Origin: JABCPH02 sp963524305
Lineage (GTDB): Bacteria > Fusobacteriota > Fusobacteriia > Fusobacteriales > Leptotrichiaceae
Length of the DNA: 64,000 nucleotides
NCBI GenBank assembly: GCA_963524305.1
Contig: CAURGH010000003.1
Span: forward strand, 1 to 64,000
Direction: 5' to 3'
Positions within the stretch are counted from its first letter, which is position 1; every line of letters begins with the position of its first letter. The translations under genes were made by a program, and so were the position numbers. Below the pieces are notes generated by a model, which had not been told where the DNA came from, made no database searches, and was given only the letters and a program-made list of their open reading frames with translations. Below, piece after piece: positions 63,771-64,000 of the stretch.

Positions 63771-64000
63771 ATGGCATTTATTACAATGTCATACAAGAAA
63801 ATTATGAATAATTTTGAAGTAATTAAAACACCAATAAAAGATTTGGTAGTAATTCAGCCAAAAGTTTTTGGAGATGAAAGAGGATTTTTCTTGGAAACAT
63901 ATAATAAAAAGTCGTTTGAGGAATTGGGACTTACGATGGAATTTGTTCAAGATAATCATTCAAAATCGAAAAAAGGCGTATTGAGAGGGTTGCATTTTCA
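63771..64000 (+). CDS. rfbC: dTDP-4-dehydrorhamnose 3,5-epimerase (partial, cut by window end)
   Basis: The first 76 codons of RmlC are inside. The typical sequence FEVIKTPIKDLVVIQPKVFG is followed by DERGFFLETYNKKSFEELG and, near the edge, FVQDNHSKSKKGVLRGLHF, the family signature. The start may be ATG 63771, which lies only three bases after AAGGAG, or ATG 63804 in the same frame, which matches the usual N-terminus better. With rfbA, rfbD and rfbB it completes dTDP-L-rhamnose synthesis within the window. Confidence 0.93.
   Translation, partial: MAFITMSYKKIMNNFEVIKTPIKDLVVIQPKVFGDERGFFLETYNKKSFEELGLTMEFVQDNHSKSKKGVLRGLHF

Overview
The window is a very AT-rich bacterial chromosome segment that spans the replication origin. 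Gene content and protein character point to Fusobacteriota, most likely Leptotrichiaceae (Leptotrichia-like); this is inferred from sequence character, with no database search. Genes left of dnaA lie mostly on the minus strand and genes right of it mostly on the plus strand, as expected for leading-strand transcription away from an origin near 17.0-19.5 kb.

Left arm (1-16.8 kb): the start of a probable gap gene; a decayed tail of a MATE transporter gene; a membrane protein; a MerR regulator divergent from the short-chain dehydrogenase it probably controls; an intact MATE exporter; an RluA-type pseudouridine synthase with a repetitive insert; thiamine pyrophosphokinase; a YfcE-type phosphodiesterase; a Usp-like protein; gyrA and gyrB; and the conserved rpmH-rnpA-yidD-yidC-jag-mnmE block transcribed away from the origin.

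Origin (16.6-19.5 kb): dnaA is flanked on both sides by dense clusters of DnaA-box-like 9-mers. Most are the TTTTCCACA/TGTGGAAAA variant; a few are perfect TTATCCACA. To the right come an S4-domain protein, recF, a DciA-like (DUF721) protein with a zinc-ribbon-like motif, a TPR protein, a WaaP-like kinase, mnmG, pheS and pheT. dnaN is not between dnaA and recF. pheS and pheT are separated by about 2 kb of accessory genes: a toxin-antitoxin pair with a frameshifted toxin, a GNAT with a frameshifted tail, and a DUF1963 protein.

Middle (31-40 kb): an HRDC-domain protein, a two-component system, a tandem glycine riboswitch with terminator ahead of an AGCS-family amino acid symporter, a tiny lipoprotein, a MetNIQ-type importer with a short MetN and a Lys/His-rich exported peptide, and a GmhB-like phosphatase.

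Right end (40.4-64 kb): a large surface-polysaccharide locus. It holds an initiating polyprenyl-phosphate sugar transferase, dTDP-rhamnose genes scattered across 22 kb (rfbA, rfbD, rfbB, rfbC), a Wzm/Wzt ABC exporter, a two-domain RgpF-like rhamnan glycosyltransferase, several GT2 enzymes, galU and prs. It also has a set resembling Gtr-type periplasmic glycosylation: a GtrB-like GT2, GtrA, a polytopic DUF6056-like protein and a GT2-like probable pseudoenzyme. A redox/isomerase trio (aldo/keto reductase, TIM-barrel epimerase, FAD oxidoreductase) and a GH16 glucanase are embedded. An AAA-ATPase/PD-(D/E)XK protein interrupts the locus next to a duplicated terminator-promoter hinge. The likely product is a rhamnose-containing O-antigen or rhamnan, exported by ABC transporter and decorated outside the cytoplasm.

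I saw no rRNA, tRNA, CRISPR array or insertion sequence.
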